Shown: positions 17,474-27,183, counted from the first letter of the stretch. The stretch is DNA of 64,000 bases from Myxococcota bacterium (GCA_039030075.1 JBCCEW010000017.1:58294-122293), one strand, 5' to 3'. Numbers and translations: made by a program. Notes: generated from the letters alone by a model not told the origin.

Positions 17474-18310
17474 ATGACCGAACGGACCGTCCTCATCACC
17501 GGCTGCTCGACGGGTATCGGCAAGCTCGCCGCGAAGACCTTCCAGGCGAAGGGCTGGAACGTCGTCGCCACCATGCGCTCGCCCGAGAAGGAAACCGAAC
17601 TCGAGGCGCTCGAGCGCGTGTGGGTCACCCGGCTGGACGTCACGGACAAGGCCAGCATCCAGGCCGCCGTCGACGCTGCGGTCGAGCGCTTCGGCGGCAT
17701 ACACGTGCTGGTGAACAACGCCGCCCGCGGTGGGCACGCCCTGCTGGAACAGTCGACCGACGAGATGACCCGTGCGATGTACGACACCAACGTCTTCGGC
17801 GTGATGGACACCTGCCGCGCGGTGCTCCCCCACATGCGACGCCAGCGCCAGGGGACGATCATCAACGTCACCTCGATGGCGGGCCTCGTCGGTCTGCCGC
17901 TCGAGACCAGCTACTGCGGCAGCAAGTACGCCGTCGAGGGCATGACCGAAGCCCTCGCCTACGAGCTGAAGCCGCTGGGTCTCTACGCGAAGACGGTGGC
18001 CCCCGGCGCGTACCTGCGGACCGAGTTCACGGCGAACGCGAACGACGACTGCGTCGACGCCGGCGGGGAAGAGCTGGCCGCCTACGCAAAGAAGCTCCGC
18101 GAGCACTTCCGCTCCTCGGTCTCGGCCGAGGGCGGTGACACCGCCGACCCCCAGGAAGTCGCGGACCGGATCTACCTGTGCGCGACCGCCGACACGCCGG
18201 TCCACAACCCGGTCGGCTCGGACGCGGAGATGCTGGTGCAGATGATGGGTGGCCCGCCGCGCCAGAACTTCCTGGACACGGCCGCACCGCTGCTGCTGCC
18301 GGAGGCCTAG
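17474..18310 (+). CDS. Classical SDR oxidoreductase
   Basis: A 278-residue SDR with TGCSTGIG, VNNAA in place of NNAG, and catalytic YCGSK. The C-terminal part is longer than FabG and resembles SDRs annotated as oxidoreductases or 17-beta-hydroxysteroid-dehydrogenase-like enzymes. It lies behind the TetR gene and two bases before a lipoprotein gene, in a probable tetR-SDR-SRPBCC-P450 operon. Confidence 0.86.
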   Translation: MTERTVLITGCSTGIGKLAAKTFQAKGWNVVATMRSPEKETELEALERVWVTRLDVTDKASIQAAVDAAVERFGGIHVLVNNAARGGHALLEQSTDEMTRAMYDTNVFGVMDTCRAVLPHMRRQRQGTIINVTSMAGLVGLPLETSYCGSKYAVEGMTEALAYELKPLGLYAKTVAPGAYLRTEFTANANDDCVDAGGEELAAYAKKLREHFRSSVSAEGGDTADPQEVADRIYLCATADTPVHNPVGSDAEMLVQMMGGPPRQNFLDTAAPLLLPEA

Positions 18311-18312
18311 AC

Positions 18313-18804
18313 ATGTCGCGAACTCGAACCACCCCGTTCGCTCTCTCCCTGCTGTGCGGCCTCGTCGCCTGCAGCTCGGTCCACACCGAACGCGTGATCG
18401 CGGCCCCGCCCGAGGTCGTCTGGCAGGTGATCACCGACCCGGCGGGCTACGGCGCATGGAATCCGGTGATCTACAAGGTCGAGGGGGAGTTCGAGGAAGG
18501 GGCGGAGCTTCTGAACCACCTCCGTGAGCCCGATGGACGCGAGTACACGATCACGTCCTCGGTAAGGGAGATGCGCCCGGCCGAGGAGCTCTACCAGGTC
18601 GGCGGGCCGTTCTGGATCCTCGAGTTCCACAACCGCTACCAGCTCGAGCCGGTCGCGGGCGGCACGAAGGTGATCCAGCACGAGGACTACCGGGGCATCG
18701 CGGTGCCCTTCTGGAACCATGACTGGATCGAGCCGGCATACGCCCGGATGCTCGAGGGGCTCGAGCAGCGTGTTTCCGAGCTGTCCGGAGGCGGTTCCCA
18801 ATGA
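18313..18804 (+). CDS. SRPBCC-fold lipoprotein
   Basis: A 163-residue protein with a short lipoprotein signal (SLLCGLVACSS, Cys at the lipobox) followed by a START/Bet v1-like SRPBCC domain: RVIAAPPEVVWQVITDP, YGAWNPVI, then a beta-sheet and a C-terminal helix. SRPBCC domains carry hydrophobic ligands. Being exported and placed directly before a P450 gene, it may present or sense a hydrophobic substrate in the envelope. Its TGA overlaps the P450 ATG (ATGA). Confidence 0.7.
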   Translation: MSRTRTTPFALSLLCGLVACSSVHTERVIAAPPEVVWQVITDPAGYGAWNPVIYKVEGEFEEGAELLNHLREPDGREYTITSSVREMRPAEELYQVGGPFWILEFHNRYQLEPVAGGTKVIQHEDYRGIAVPFWNHDWIEPAYARMLEGLEQRVSELSGGGSQ

Positions 18805-20042
18805 ATTTCGGAACCGGCCTCGAACTGATCGCGCCCGCGCGCTACGCGCGCGACGGCTACCCCCACGCACTCTGGACCGAGCTGCGGAAGAACGCGCCGC
18901 TCCACTACTTCGAACCCGAGGGCTATCGCGGCTTCTGGGCGGTGACCCGACACGCGGACATCTGTGCGATCTCGAAGGATCCCGGGCGCTTCTCGAGCGA
19001 GCCGCGACTGACCGTCATGCTGCAAGCGCTCGAGGAAACCGACTCGATCGGCAGCCAGATGCGCACCCTGGTCAACATGGATCCGCCGGACCATCGCGTC
19101 TATCGCAACCTGGCGACGCCCTGGTTCAAGCCGCGAAACCTGAAGGCGCTCGAGGAGCGCATGGTCGAGTCCGCGCGCGAGCTCGTGGATCGCATGTCAG
19201 GAGATGGCAGCGCGCGAGAATCCGACTTCGTCACCGAGGTCGCGGCCCTGCACCCGCTCCGGCTGATCGCCCACCTGTTCGGCCTCGACGAGGCCGACGA
19301 ACCCTTCGTGCTGCGAGCGACCAACGAGATGTTCGGCGCGCAGGATCCCGAGTTCCAGGCCACGGGCGATGCCGAAGCCGACGCGGCGAAGCTGCGCCAG
19401 GACTTCTTCGCGTTCTTCCAGAAGATCGCGAACGAACGCCGCGCGAACCCCAGCGACGACCTCGCCAGCGTGCTCGCGCAATCCGAAGTGGAGGGTGCGC
19501 CCATCCCCCAGCTCGAGTTGCTGAGCTACTACCTGATCGTCCTCACGGCCGGGCACGAGACCACGCGCAACGCCCTCTCGGGCGGCCTCCTGGCCCTCAT
19601 CGAACACCCCGACGAACTCGCGAAGCTGCAGGCCGACATCGGCCTGGCGAACCGCGCGGCCGACGAGATCGTGCGCTGGACCTCGCCAGTGAACCACTTC
19701 GTTCGGACGGCCACCGAGGACACGGAGGTCGCCGGCCAGAAGATCCGCGCAGGGGAGTCCCTCGCGCTCTTCTACGCCTCGGCGAACCGGGACGAGAGCG
19801 TCTTCGAGGCGCCCTTCTCCTTCCGGGTCGACCGCCACCCGAACCCCCACCTCGGCTTCGGGATCGGCGAGCACTTCTGCCTCGGCGCGACCCTGGCTCG
19901 TATGGAGATCCGCGTCCTCCTCGAGGAGCTGGTCCCGCGACTGCGCCGGATCGAGCTGGCCGGGGAGCCCGCCAAGCTCGCCTCGAGCTTCGTCGGAGGC
20001 CTCAAGCACCTTCCCGTACGCGCGGAGATCGCGCCGGCATAG
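18801..20042 (+). CDS. Cytochrome P450
   Basis: A 413-residue P450. The I-helix oxygen-activation motif is AGHETTRNAL, the ExxR-type K-helix region is DEIVRW, and the haem-binding loop is FGIGEHFCLGATLAR with its thiolate Cys. The segment DPPDHRVYRNLATPWF is typical of soluble bacterial P450s; the overall pattern resembles the CYP124/125/142 group that oxidises methyl-branched or sterol side chains, which is inference. It is translationally coupled to the SRPBCC lipoprotein. No ferredoxin gene adjoins it. Confidence 0.92.
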   Translation: MNFGTGLELIAPARYARDGYPHALWTELRKNAPLHYFEPEGYRGFWAVTRHADICAISKDPGRFSSEPRLTVMLQALEETDSIGSQMRTLVNMDPPDHRVYRNLATPWFKPRNLKALEERMVESARELVDRMSGDGSARESDFVTEVAALHPLRLIAHLFGLDEADEPFVLRATNEMFGAQDPEFQATGDAEADAAKLRQDFFAFFQKIANERRANPSDDLASVLAQSEVEGAPIPQLELLSYYLIVLTAGHETTRNALSGGLLALIEHPDELAKLQADIGLANRAADEIVRWTSPVNHFVRTATEDTEVAGQKIRAGESLALFYASANRDESVFEAPFSFRVDRHPNPHLGFGIGEHFCLGATLARMEIRVLLEELVPRLRRIELAGEPAKLASSFVGGLKHLPVRAEIAPA

Positions 20043-20143
20043 CCCCTCCCGCCCCCGCTCGCTCGACCGTCCGGCCCCGCCCGACGAGCGACCCACCCCG
20101 AACTGCGCGACCCTCTCGCCGCGCCCGACGGCAGGAACCCAGC

Positions 20144-21121
20144 ATGAATCGACGAAGCCTCGGCGGCCTGGACGTCAGCGCCATCGGTCTCGGCTGCATG
20201 AGCATGTCCGACACCTACGGCAAGGCCGACCCTGAAGAGTCCGAGCGCACGCTCCAGCGCGCACTCGACATCGGCGTCACCTTCTTCGACACGGCGAACG
20301 CCTATGGCCTGGGCCGCAACGAAGAGCTGCTGGGCCGCGTGCTCGGCCCGCGACGCCAGGAGATCCAGATCTCCACGAAGTTCGGCTTCGTCGTCGGCGA
20401 CGGCGGACCGTCGATCGACGGTCGCCCCGAGCAGGTGGCGGACCGCTGCCACGAGTCCCTCGAGCGGCTGGGCACCGATCACATCGATCTCTATTTCCTG
20501 CATCGGCCCGACCCGGAGGTGCCGATCGAGGACACCGTGGGTGCGATGGCCGACCTGGTGAAGGCCGGGAAGGTCCGGCACCTGGGTCTCTGCGAGATCT
20601 CGGCCCGCTCCCTGCGGAAGGCCCACGCCGTGCACCCAATCGCAGCGGTGCAATCCGAGTACTCGCTGTGGACGCGCGACCCGGAGAAGCACGTGCTGCC
20701 GGCCTGCCGCGAGCTCGGTGTGGGCTTCGTGCCCTTCAGCCCCATCGGGCGCGCGATCCTGACCGGGAAGCTCGGGCAGGGCGCGGCGTTCGAAAGCGAC
20801 ATGCGGGCGTCGATGCCCCGCTTCCAGGGCGAGAACCTCGAGCGCAACCTGACCCTCGTGCGCGAGTTGCAGGAGATCGCGACGTCGCTCGACGCCGCGC
20901 CGGGCCAGGTCGCCCTCGCCTGGCTGTTGGCGAAGCACTCGGACGTCGTGCCGATCCCGGGCACAAAGCGACGTGCGTATCTCGAGGAGAACGCCGCGGC
21001 GGCCGACGTCGCCCTGCCGGCAGATACGGAAGCCAGACTCGACGCCCTGTTCGCGCCCGAGCGCGTCTTCGGAGAGCGCTACGGCCACAGCTGGATGCGC
21101 ACCACCGATACCGACGACTAA
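20144..21121 (+). CDS. Aldo/keto reductase
   Basis: A 325-residue AKR with a TIM-barrel layout: LGGLDVSAIGLGCMSMSD at the start, FFDTANAYGLGRNEELLG carrying catalytic Asp and Tyr, ISTKFGF with the Lys, DLYFLHRPDP with the His, and PIPGTKRRAYLEEN for NADPH binding. It belongs to the YajO/IolS-like bacterial group. It starts 101 bases after the P450; the ATG has AGGAA upstream. Confidence 0.9.
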   Translation: MNRRSLGGLDVSAIGLGCMSMSDTYGKADPEESERTLQRALDIGVTFFDTANAYGLGRNEELLGRVLGPRRQEIQISTKFGFVVGDGGPSIDGRPEQVADRCHESLERLGTDHIDLYFLHRPDPEVPIEDTVGAMADLVKAGKVRHLGLCEISARSLRKAHAVHPIAAVQSEYSLWTRDPEKHVLPACRELGVGFVPFSPIGRAILTGKLGQGAAFESDMRASMPRFQGENLERNLTLVRELQEIATSLDAAPGQVALAWLLAKHSDVVPIPGTKRRAYLEENAAAADVALPADTEARLDALFAPERVFGERYGHSWMRTTDTDD

Positions 21122-21172
21122 GCTCGGGCGCTCCCGGCCCACCCCTTACTTCAACGCGCCCAGGAGGACACC

Positions 21173-21640
21173 ATGGGTTCCCACATCTCCATCAAGAAGA
21201 CCGGCCGTCTGCTCACCGCCCTGCTCGTCGGTCCGCTCGCCGTGGCCTGCAGCGGACCCTTCGTCCTGTTTCCCGGCGGCGCCCTCGAAGGCGCCACGGC
21301 CGCGACGCCTGCCGACTGGTCGTTCACCGACGAGGTCGACACCATCCAGCTCGAGACGAACCCGGGCGAGCCCTACTCGGTGAATCTCTGGATCGCCGCG
21401 GCGGACGACCAGCTCTACGTGCACGCGGGGGCCGAGCGCGCCACCTGGATCGAGCACATGGACGCCGATCCGCGCGTCCGACTCCAGGTGGAAGACGCGG
21501 TCTACGAGCTCGCCGCGAGTCGCGTCGAGACCCAGGAGGAGTTCGACCGCTTCGCCGACGCCTACGAGGTGAAGTACGGCCTGCGACCGCGCAACGAGAA
21601 CATCGCGGAGGTCTACCTCTACCGACTCGGCGCCCGCTAG
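21173..21640 (+). CDS. Small exported protein, PNPOx-like domain
   Basis: A 155-residue protein with an N-terminal export signal ending LAVACSG, a weak lipobox. The remainder (VNLWIAAADDQLYVHAG, then IEHMDADPRVRLQVEDAVYEL, then VKYGLRPR) resembles the PNPOx/nitroreductase split-barrel group, in which a strand is followed by a residue pattern of nvxldidgxxy type. A lipidated or exported flavin-binding-like protein is unusual. AGGAGG precedes the ATG. It lies between the aldo-keto reductase and a thioesterase. Confidence 0.6.
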   Translation: MGSHISIKKTGRLLTALLVGPLAVACSGPFVLFPGGALEGATAATPADWSFTDEVDTIQLETNPGEPYSVNLWIAAADDQLYVHAGAERATWIEHMDADPRVRLQVEDAVYELAASRVETQEEFDRFADAYEVKYGLRPRNENIAEVYLYRLGAR

Positions 21641-21651
21641 CGGGAGACGCG

Positions 21652-22425
21652 TTGTCCGATTCGCGCTTCTATACGCCCGTCGCGACCCACAACCCAAGGC
21701 GCTTCCTGTTGCCCGTGGCGAACGACCTGCTCGTCGGACCGGCCGAGCGGCAGTTCATGATGGGCGGCGTGGGTCTCGGGTCCGCGATCCACGCCCTGGA
21801 GACGGCGACCGGGCGCCCGCTGATCTGGGCCACCGCCCAGTACCTCTCGTTCGCACCGCCCGGAGCCACCGTCGATATCGACGTGCACATTCCCGTGACC
21901 GGGAAGACCGTGACCCAGGCGCGCGTGGTGAGCCACGTGGGCGAGCGCGAGATCCTGACGGTGAACGCCGCGCTCGGCTCCCGGCCCGACCAGGCCGGGC
22001 GCCAGCACGTCCCCATGCCCGAGGTGCCGCCGCCCGACGCTTGTCCCGTACACGAGCCGCATTTCGTCGCCGAAGACGATCTCCATACGCGGCTCGAGCG
22101 TCGCGACGTCGTCGACACGACCACCGACCACGACGGCCACGCGCGCGTCTGGATCCGCACCCTGGAGGACGAGCCGATCACGGCGGGGCTGCTGGCCATC
22201 TTCGCCGACTTCCTGCCCGGCTCGATCCCGGTGACCCGAGGGTCCAGCAGTCTCGACAACACCCTGCGCATCTGTCGCCTGGTCCCCGCGCGCTGGTGCC
22301 TGATCGACTCGCGCGTGCAGGGCATGGCGTCCGGGTTCTTCCACGGCGAACTCTCGCTCTTTGCCGAGGACGGAACCCTGCTCGCCACGGCCAGCCAGAG
22401 CGGCGCGCTCCCGAAGCGACGTTGA
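21652..22425 (+). CDS. Acyl-CoA thioesterase family protein (TesB-like)
   Basis: A 257-residue double hot-dog protein. The chosen start is TTG at 21652, preceded by GGGAG, giving SDSRFYTPVATHNPRRF; no ATG is available nearby. The C-terminal half contains LLAIFADFLPGSIPV and SLDNTLRI, where TesB-type thioesterases carry their catalytic Asp and a conserved SLDxxxxF segment. It probably hydrolyses a CoA thioester. It starts 11 bases after the small exported protein. Confidence 0.72.
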   Translation: MSDSRFYTPVATHNPRRFLLPVANDLLVGPAERQFMMGGVGLGSAIHALETATGRPLIWATAQYLSFAPPGATVDIDVHIPVTGKTVTQARVVSHVGEREILTVNAALGSRPDQAGRQHVPMPEVPPPDACPVHEPHFVAEDDLHTRLERRDVVDTTTDHDGHARVWIRTLEDEPITAGLLAIFADFLPGSIPVTRGSSSLDNTLRICRLVPARWCLIDSRVQGMASGFFHGELSLFAEDGTLLATASQSGALPKRR

Positions 22426-22455
22426 TGGGCCCGACGATCGAACGGGCCCATCCTC

Positions 22456-23646
22456 GTGGCTGACGCTGGCAGCCGCCCGCGACTGCTCACGCCCGAGTTC
22501 TGGACGCTGACGGCCTCGGCCAGCGTCTTCTTCCTCGGCACGAGCGCGGTCAACGCCTTGCTGCCACGCTTCGTGGTCGACGAACTCGGCGGCAGCGAGC
22601 TCACCGCGGGCATCGTGATGGGTTCGACGGCGATCTCGGCGCTGCTCACGCGCATCGGCCTGGGACGTCTCGCCGACCGCCGGGGCGCGCGGCTCGTGAT
22701 CCTGCTCGGCGCTGTGCTCGCCACGCTGGGGCTGCTCTTGCTGGCCGCCCTCCCCCACGTGCCCGGCGCGATTCTCTCCCGCCTCGTGCTCGGGGCGGGC
22801 AGCGCGGCCGTGATGACCGCCTCGACCCTGCGTTCGATCGAGCTCGCACCCGAGTCGCGGCGCAGCGAAGCCGCGAGTTATGTCCTGATCTCCTTCCACG
22901 TCGGCATGGGCCTCGGTCCGGCGCTGGGCGAAGTGCTGCTCGGCTTTCTCTCCTACGCCGCGGTGTGGGCGACCCTCTCGACCGTTACCGCCGCGGGGGG
23001 CGGCGTCGCGCTCTTCCTCCACAGCCAGCCCAAGCCGCCGTCGACCGAGCCCTCTCCGCTGATCCATCGGAACGCACTGGCCCCGGGCATGCTCACCCTG
23101 CTCGGCGTGTTCGCCTTCAACGGCTTCCAGATGTTCGTGCCGCTCTACGGTCGCGAGGTCGGCCTCGAGAACGTGGGTGCAGTCTTCCTGGTGTCGTCGA
23201 TCGCGATGGTCGTGGTGCGGATCTTCTTCGGCAGCGTCCCCGATCGAATCGGCCCGGTGCGCGCCGGCACCCTGGCCCTGGCCACGACCGTTTTTGCGAG
23301 TCTCGTGGTCGCGGGATGGGCGGCGCCGGCCGGTGTTTTCGTCGGCGCGGCGCTCTTGTCTTGCGGGCTCGCGCTGCAGTCGCCGTCCTTCATCGCGATC
23401 GCGGTGCAGGGCGTTCCCGAGCACCAGCGTGGTTCGGCCATGGCCACCTACACCGCGTTCTTCGACGTGGCGAATGCGCTGATCGGCCCGGTCTACGGCG
23501 GGATCGTCAGCGCCAGCGGTTACCGGAGCGCGTTCCTCACCTCGGGCGTCTTGTCCGCGCTGGCGATCGTGCTCCTGCACGCGATCGTGGCGCAGCGTTG
23601 GCGCCGGGGCGTGCGTCGTGCCGCGCAGGGCCCGGAGGCGCCCTGA
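22456..23646 (+). CDS. MFS transporter
   Basis: A 396-residue major facilitator with about 12 hydrophobic segments. The first loop motif GRLADRRGARLV (residues about 73-84) is the classical MFS motif A, and a similar VPDRIGPVRAG occurs in the second half. The start is GTG. Efflux or uptake of a pathway compound is possible. Together with the preceding thioesterase, P450 and SDR genes it ends the plus-strand run, and it is convergent with the aldolase gene. Confidence 0.87.
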   Translation: MADAGSRPRLLTPEFWTLTASASVFFLGTSAVNALLPRFVVDELGGSELTAGIVMGSTAISALLTRIGLGRLADRRGARLVILLGAVLATLGLLLLAALPHVPGAILSRLVLGAGSAAVMTASTLRSIELAPESRRSEAASYVLISFHVGMGLGPALGEVLLGFLSYAAVWATLSTVTAAGGGVALFLHSQPKPPSTEPSPLIHRNALAPGMLTLLGVFAFNGFQMFVPLYGREVGLENVGAVFLVSSIAMVVVRIFFGSVPDRIGPVRAGTLALATTVFASLVVAGWAAPAGVFVGAALLSCGLALQSPSFIAIAVQGVPEHQRGSAMATYTAFFDVANALIGPVYGGIVSASGYRSAFLTSGVLSALAIVLLHAIVAQRWRRGVRRAAQGPEAP

Positions 23647-23703
23647 GCGGGAGGCGCGAGGAGCGGAGCGCCGAAGTCGTTCCGGCGCTCCGCGATTTCG
23701 CGA

Positions 23704-24591
23704 TCAGGTCTTCGAGGCGTCGTAGATGCTCTGGATCGACTCGTCGAGCTGCTTGTCGAACTCGGCCTGGGACTGCTGGGCCGACAGGCCCTCGGTGAGT
23801 GCGCGCGAGAAGCTCGCGACCATTCCCGGGTTCCGCGACAGGCGACCGTTCGCCTCTTCTCGGCTGTAGCCACCGGAGAGCGCCACCACGCGAACCATGT
23901 TCGGGTGGTCCTGGCACTCCTTGTAGAAGCCGTCCGTCTCGGGAAGCGTGAGCTTGAACATCACCTTCTCGTCGGCCGAGAGCGACCCCAGCCCGGCGAG
24001 CAGCTCGCGCCGCAGGATCTCCTCGGCGGCCGCCTTCTCGGGGCTGTTGATGTCGACCTCGGGCTCGATGATCGGCACGAGACCCTTCGCGACGATACGG
24101 CGACCGATCTCGAACTGCTGATCGACGACAGCCTTGATGCCCGACTCGTTGGCGAGCTTGATCACCGAGCGCATCTTCGTGCCGAAGATGCCCTTCGCAA
24201 CGCCGCGATCGAGCAGATCGTCGAGATCCGGGAACGGCTTCATGATCTGGGCGCCGTCCTTCTCGTCGGCGAGGCCCTTGTCGGTCTTGAGGAAGGGGAC
24301 GACCTGCTTCTTCTGCCACAGGTAGTCGGCGGTCGACTGCCCCTCGACCTCGCGGTCCATCGTCATCTCGAACAGGATCGCGCCGAGGATGCGATCGCCC
24401 CCGAAGCTCTGGCTGGTCATGATGCGGCAGCGCATCTCGTGGACCTTGTCGAACATCTCGGCGTCGCCCGAGTAGGTGTCTTCCGGAACGCCGTAGAGGC
24501 GGAGCGCCTTCGGCGTGCTGCCACCGCTCTGGTCGAGGGCGGCGATGAAGCCGGGCTGGGTGCGGACCTTGTCGAGTTGCTCTTGATTCAT
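23704..24591 (-). CDS. fda: Class I fructose-bisphosphate aldolase
   Basis: A 295-residue protein of the short bacterial class I aldolase type (as in Staphylococcus FdaB): N-terminal [46 protein letters not shown], the Schiff-base strand VMFKLTLPE and [12 protein letters not shown]. It reversibly cleaves fructose-1,6-bisphosphate in central metabolism without a metal ion. It stands apart functionally from the surrounding catabolic genes and probably has its own promoter in the 226 bases upstream, where I see no other feature. Confidence 0.93.
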   Translation of the reverse strand: MNQEQLDKVRTQPGFIAALDQSGGSTPKALRLYGVPEDTYSGDAEMFDKVHEMRCRIMTSQSFGGDRILGAILFEMTMDREVEGQSTADYLWQKKQVVPFLKTDKGLADEKDGAQIMKPFPDLDDLLDRGVAKGIFGTKMRSVIKLANESGIKAVVDQQFEIGRRIVAKGLVPIIEPEVDINSPEKAAAEEILRRELLAGLGSLSADEKVMFKLTLPETDGFYKECQDHPNMVRVVALSGGYSREEANGRLSRNPGMVASFSRALTEGLSAQQSQAEFDKQLDESIQSIYDASKT

Positions 24592-24817
24592 GCTCTTTCC
24601 GTGCGGCTGCGGCCGGACGGCAGATCCGGACGAGTGGGGTTGGCGTTGGGGTGGTCGGGGAACGGGAAGTTCCCAGGAAGGCCGGCAGGTTAGCGCCGCT
24701 CGCCGGCCGCGGCGATCACTCCGGGCGCCCGTCGGAGGCCACGATCACCTGTCCTGCGGGCGCGCCCGACGGGGCCGCAAACCACCGAAACTCCCGCTCT
24801 TTCGCGGGCCGCTCCGC

Positions 24818-25519
24818 TCAGCCCGGGGCCGGGAGGGGCCCGGTGAGGGATGCGCGCTGGGAGAGTTCGACCCAGTTGCCGTCGGGGTCGCGGACCATGG
24901 AGAAGATGGCGACCTCCCCCGCGCGGCGCGGCGGCGCGCCTTCCTGCGCCCCCGCGGCCAGGGCGCGTCGGTGGGATTCGGCACAGTCGAAGATCTGCAC
25001 GGTCAGATAGCGATAGCCCGGCCCGAACAGCGACGCGTCGGCCGGCGCATCGGGGTCTTCTTCCAGGAAGAGGCGCGTGGTTCCACACACCAGGGCGTCG
25101 CCGTCTTCGTCGAAGCCGAGCACGTCGCGGTAGAAGGCCCGGTGTCGTTCGCGATCGCGAACCGCGAGCCCGATCCCGAGGGCGGTGATGCCCCGCGTGC
25201 CGGGTGCGACCCGCTCGACGTGTTCGCCATGCGGCCCTTCGAGCCTGCGCGCCTCGGTCACCGCCGGGTCCGCGATCCACAGGGCGCGAATGCCCGAACG
25301 CGGCTCCTCGGGGAGCGACTCCACGCAGTTCACCTTCACGACGGACCCGTGGATCCCGAAACGGTGCTGGGCCACACCCCGTTGGGGCCGCAGCGTCTCT
25401 TCGAAAGGGAGACCCACGGTTTCGCCCCAGAAGGCGCGCGCGGCGTCGAGCCGATCGGTCATCAGCGCGATGTCCAGACACGGTTTCGCGAAGGACGGCT
25501 TGGCGGGACGGGCGGGCAC
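24818..25519 (-). CDS. VOC (glyoxalase/bleomycin-resistance-like) protein, two modules
   Basis: A 233-residue protein with two repeated VOC beta-alpha-beta modules: the first around FAKPCLDIALMTDRLDAARAFW, the second around LGIGLAVRDRERHRAFYRDVLG and ending VRDPDGNWVELSQ. VOC proteins use a metal site for isomerisation, epimerisation or dioxygenation of small acids. The GTG at 25519 lies eight bases after the alcohol dehydrogenase stop, without a clear ribosome-binding site; an internal ATG at MTDRLD is a second possibility. Probably cotranscribed with the upstream dehydrogenase. Confidence 0.75.
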   Translation of the reverse strand: MPARPAKPSFAKPCLDIALMTDRLDAARAFWGETVGLPFEETLRPQRGVAQHRFGIHGSVVKVNCVESLPEEPRSGIRALWIADPAVTEARRLEGPHGEHVERVAPGTRGITALGIGLAVRDRERHRAFYRDVLGFDEDGDALVCGTTRLFLEEDPDAPADASLFGPGYRYLTVQIFDCAESHRRALAAGAQEGAPPRRAGEVAIFSMVRDPDGNWVELSQRASLTGPLPAPG

Positions 25520-25527
25520 GCGGTGAC

Positions 25528-26568
25528 TCAGGCCGTGGGGTCGAGCAGCACCTTCAACACGCCGTCGCGACGGCTGTCGAAGAGCGCGTACGCCTCGGGC
25601 CCCTCGGAGAGGGGACGCTCGTGGGTGAAGACGAAGTCGGGCTGCAGGGTGCCCTCGGCGAGCAATGGCACCAGGTTGGGCCAGAGCCGCGGCACCGGAC
25701 ACACGCCGATCCGGAAGGTCAGGTTCTTCATCAGCGCCAGCGACATGGGAAAGACGAACTCGGGGTTCAGGTTCACGCCGATCACACTCACCCGGCCGCC
25801 TCGCCGTACCAGCGCCAGGGCGTTCTGGATGGTCGCGTCGGCGCCCACCGCCTCGATCACGCTGTGGGGACCGAGGCCGCCCGTCGCTTCGAGGATCTCG
25901 GCGTTCACGTCGGCCCCGACATCGCAGGGAATCGCGCCGAGCTTCTGGGCGGCAGCCAACCGGTCCGGGACGCTGTCCAGTGCGAACACCCGCCGCGGAC
26001 CGAAGAGCTGGGCGCTCTGGATCGCCATCAACCCGACCGGGCCGCAGCCGATCACGGCGACGTCGTGGCCCGGCTCGATCTCGGCGTTCAGCGCCCCGTA
26101 GTAGCCCGTGGGCAGGATGTCGGTGAGCAGCACGGCGCTCTTCGCCGTCACGCCGTCGGGAATCCGGTGCAGGCTCCGGTCGGCGTCCGGGACGGCAAGG
26201 GCTTCGGCCTGACCGCCGGCGAGTCCCTGGTTCGTACCAAAGACCCGTGCCCCGGACGTCTCGCAGGCATCGACGTAGTCGCGCAAGCAGCTTCCGCAGC
26301 CCCCACAGCCGATCACGCCCGACACGAGCACGCGATCGCCGCTGCGAAAGCGTCGGACCGCCGAACCGACCTCGACGATCTCCCCGATCGCCTCGTGACC
26401 GATTGCGTAGGGGTCGTCGCCCATCGTGCCGTGGTAGATGTGGAGGTCCGAGCCGCAGATCGCGGTGCGCTCGATGCGCACGACGACTCCGTCGGTCCGT
26501 TCCGGCGAGGGGTCCGGAACCTCCTCGAAGCGGATGTCTTCCTTGCCGTGATAGAAGAGCGCGCGCAC
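25528..26568 (-). CDS. Zinc-dependent alcohol dehydrogenase (MDR family)
   Basis: A 346-residue medium-chain dehydrogenase. The GTG at 26568 is preceded by GGAGG; the open frame upstream is discarded. Catalytic zinc ligands are in AICGSDLH and IGHEAIGE, the structural-zinc lobe is in VIGCGGCGSCLRDYVDAC, and the Rossmann motif is VIGCGPVGLM. Ends VLKVLLDP. It resembles formaldehyde-dehydrogenase-like or threonine-dehydrogenase-like enzymes. The substrate is unknown; the neighbouring VOC protein suggests a linked step. Confidence 0.9.
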   Translation of the reverse strand: MRALFYHGKEDIRFEEVPDPSPERTDGVVVRIERTAICGSDLHIYHGTMGDDPYAIGHEAIGEIVEVGSAVRRFRSGDRVLVSGVIGCGGCGSCLRDYVDACETSGARVFGTNQGLAGGQAEALAVPDADRSLHRIPDGVTAKSAVLLTDILPTGYYGALNAEIEPGHDVAVIGCGPVGLMAIQSAQLFGPRRVFALDSVPDRLAAAQKLGAIPCDVGADVNAEILEATGGLGPHSVIEAVGADATIQNALALVRRGGRVSVIGVNLNPEFVFPMSLALMKNLTFRIGVCPVPRLWPNLVPLLAEGTLQPDFVFTHERPLSEGPEAYALFDSRRDGVLKVLLDPTA

Positions 26569-26718
26569 GGTCGTCCTCCGTTCCTCGGGTCGTCGCATTC
26601 TACCCCGCCCGACCGGTGCCGAGCGGGAATCGACAGGCCGACCAGACCGGCGGCGAAGGCGCGTGGGTCCGTTCGTTTTCTGGTGTACCTCTTGGGTCCC
26701 CACCCGGAGGCCTTTCTG

Positions 26719-27174
26719 GTGCCCGAATATTCCTCGCAGACTCCGCCGCGCTCGGCGACCGGCGGCCTGATCCCCTTCGTCGATCGCAGCGGTCTCGTGC
26801 TCGAAGAAGCGCGCCGCGGCTACGTCCGGATGCGCATGCCCCTCGAGGGAAACGTCAACCACGTCGGGATGATGTACGCCGGCGCACTCTTCACGCTGGC
26901 CGAGGTCCCGGGCGGCGCTCTGTTCGTGAGCAGCTTCGATGCGAAGCAGTTCTACCCGATCGTCAAGAGTCTCGACATCCAGTTCCGAAGGCCCGCGAAG
27001 AGTGACATCACCGTCGAGGTCTCGCTCACCGACGCTCGGATCGAAGAGATCGCCGCTGCGGCCGAGGCCAACGGCAAGGCCGACTACGACTGGGAGTGCG
27101 AGCTCGTCGACGCCGAGGGCACGGTCGTCGCGCGCACGACCAACCGCTACCAGATGCGGCGCATCGGCACCTAG
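26719..27174 (+). CDS. PaaI/DUF4442-type acyl-CoA thioesterase
   Basis: A 151-residue hot-dog protein. The GTG at 26719 has GGAGG eight bases upstream. The motif NVNHVGMMYAGALFTLAEVPGG is a variant of the thioesterase HGGxxxxLAD-type helix, and KSLDIQFRRPAKSDITVEV is the following strand-turn. It is likely to hydrolyse a CoA ester. It is divergent from the alcohol dehydrogenase (150 bases between starts) and convergent with the acyl-CoA dehydrogenase gene. Confidence 0.75.
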   Translation: MPEYSSQTPPRSATGGLIPFVDRSGLVLEEARRGYVRMRMPLEGNVNHVGMMYAGALFTLAEVPGGALFVSSFDAKQFYPIVKSLDIQFRRPAKSDITVEVSLTDARIEEIAAAAEANGKADYDWECELVDAEGTVVARTTNRYQMRRIGT

Positions 27175-27183
27175 CGGGCGGCC

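Noticed and set aside
24592..24817. Possible small gene or RNA in the gap between aldolase and VOC genes
   Set aside because: Only GC-rich sequence with local inverted G/C runs; no frame with a start site or recognisable structure.
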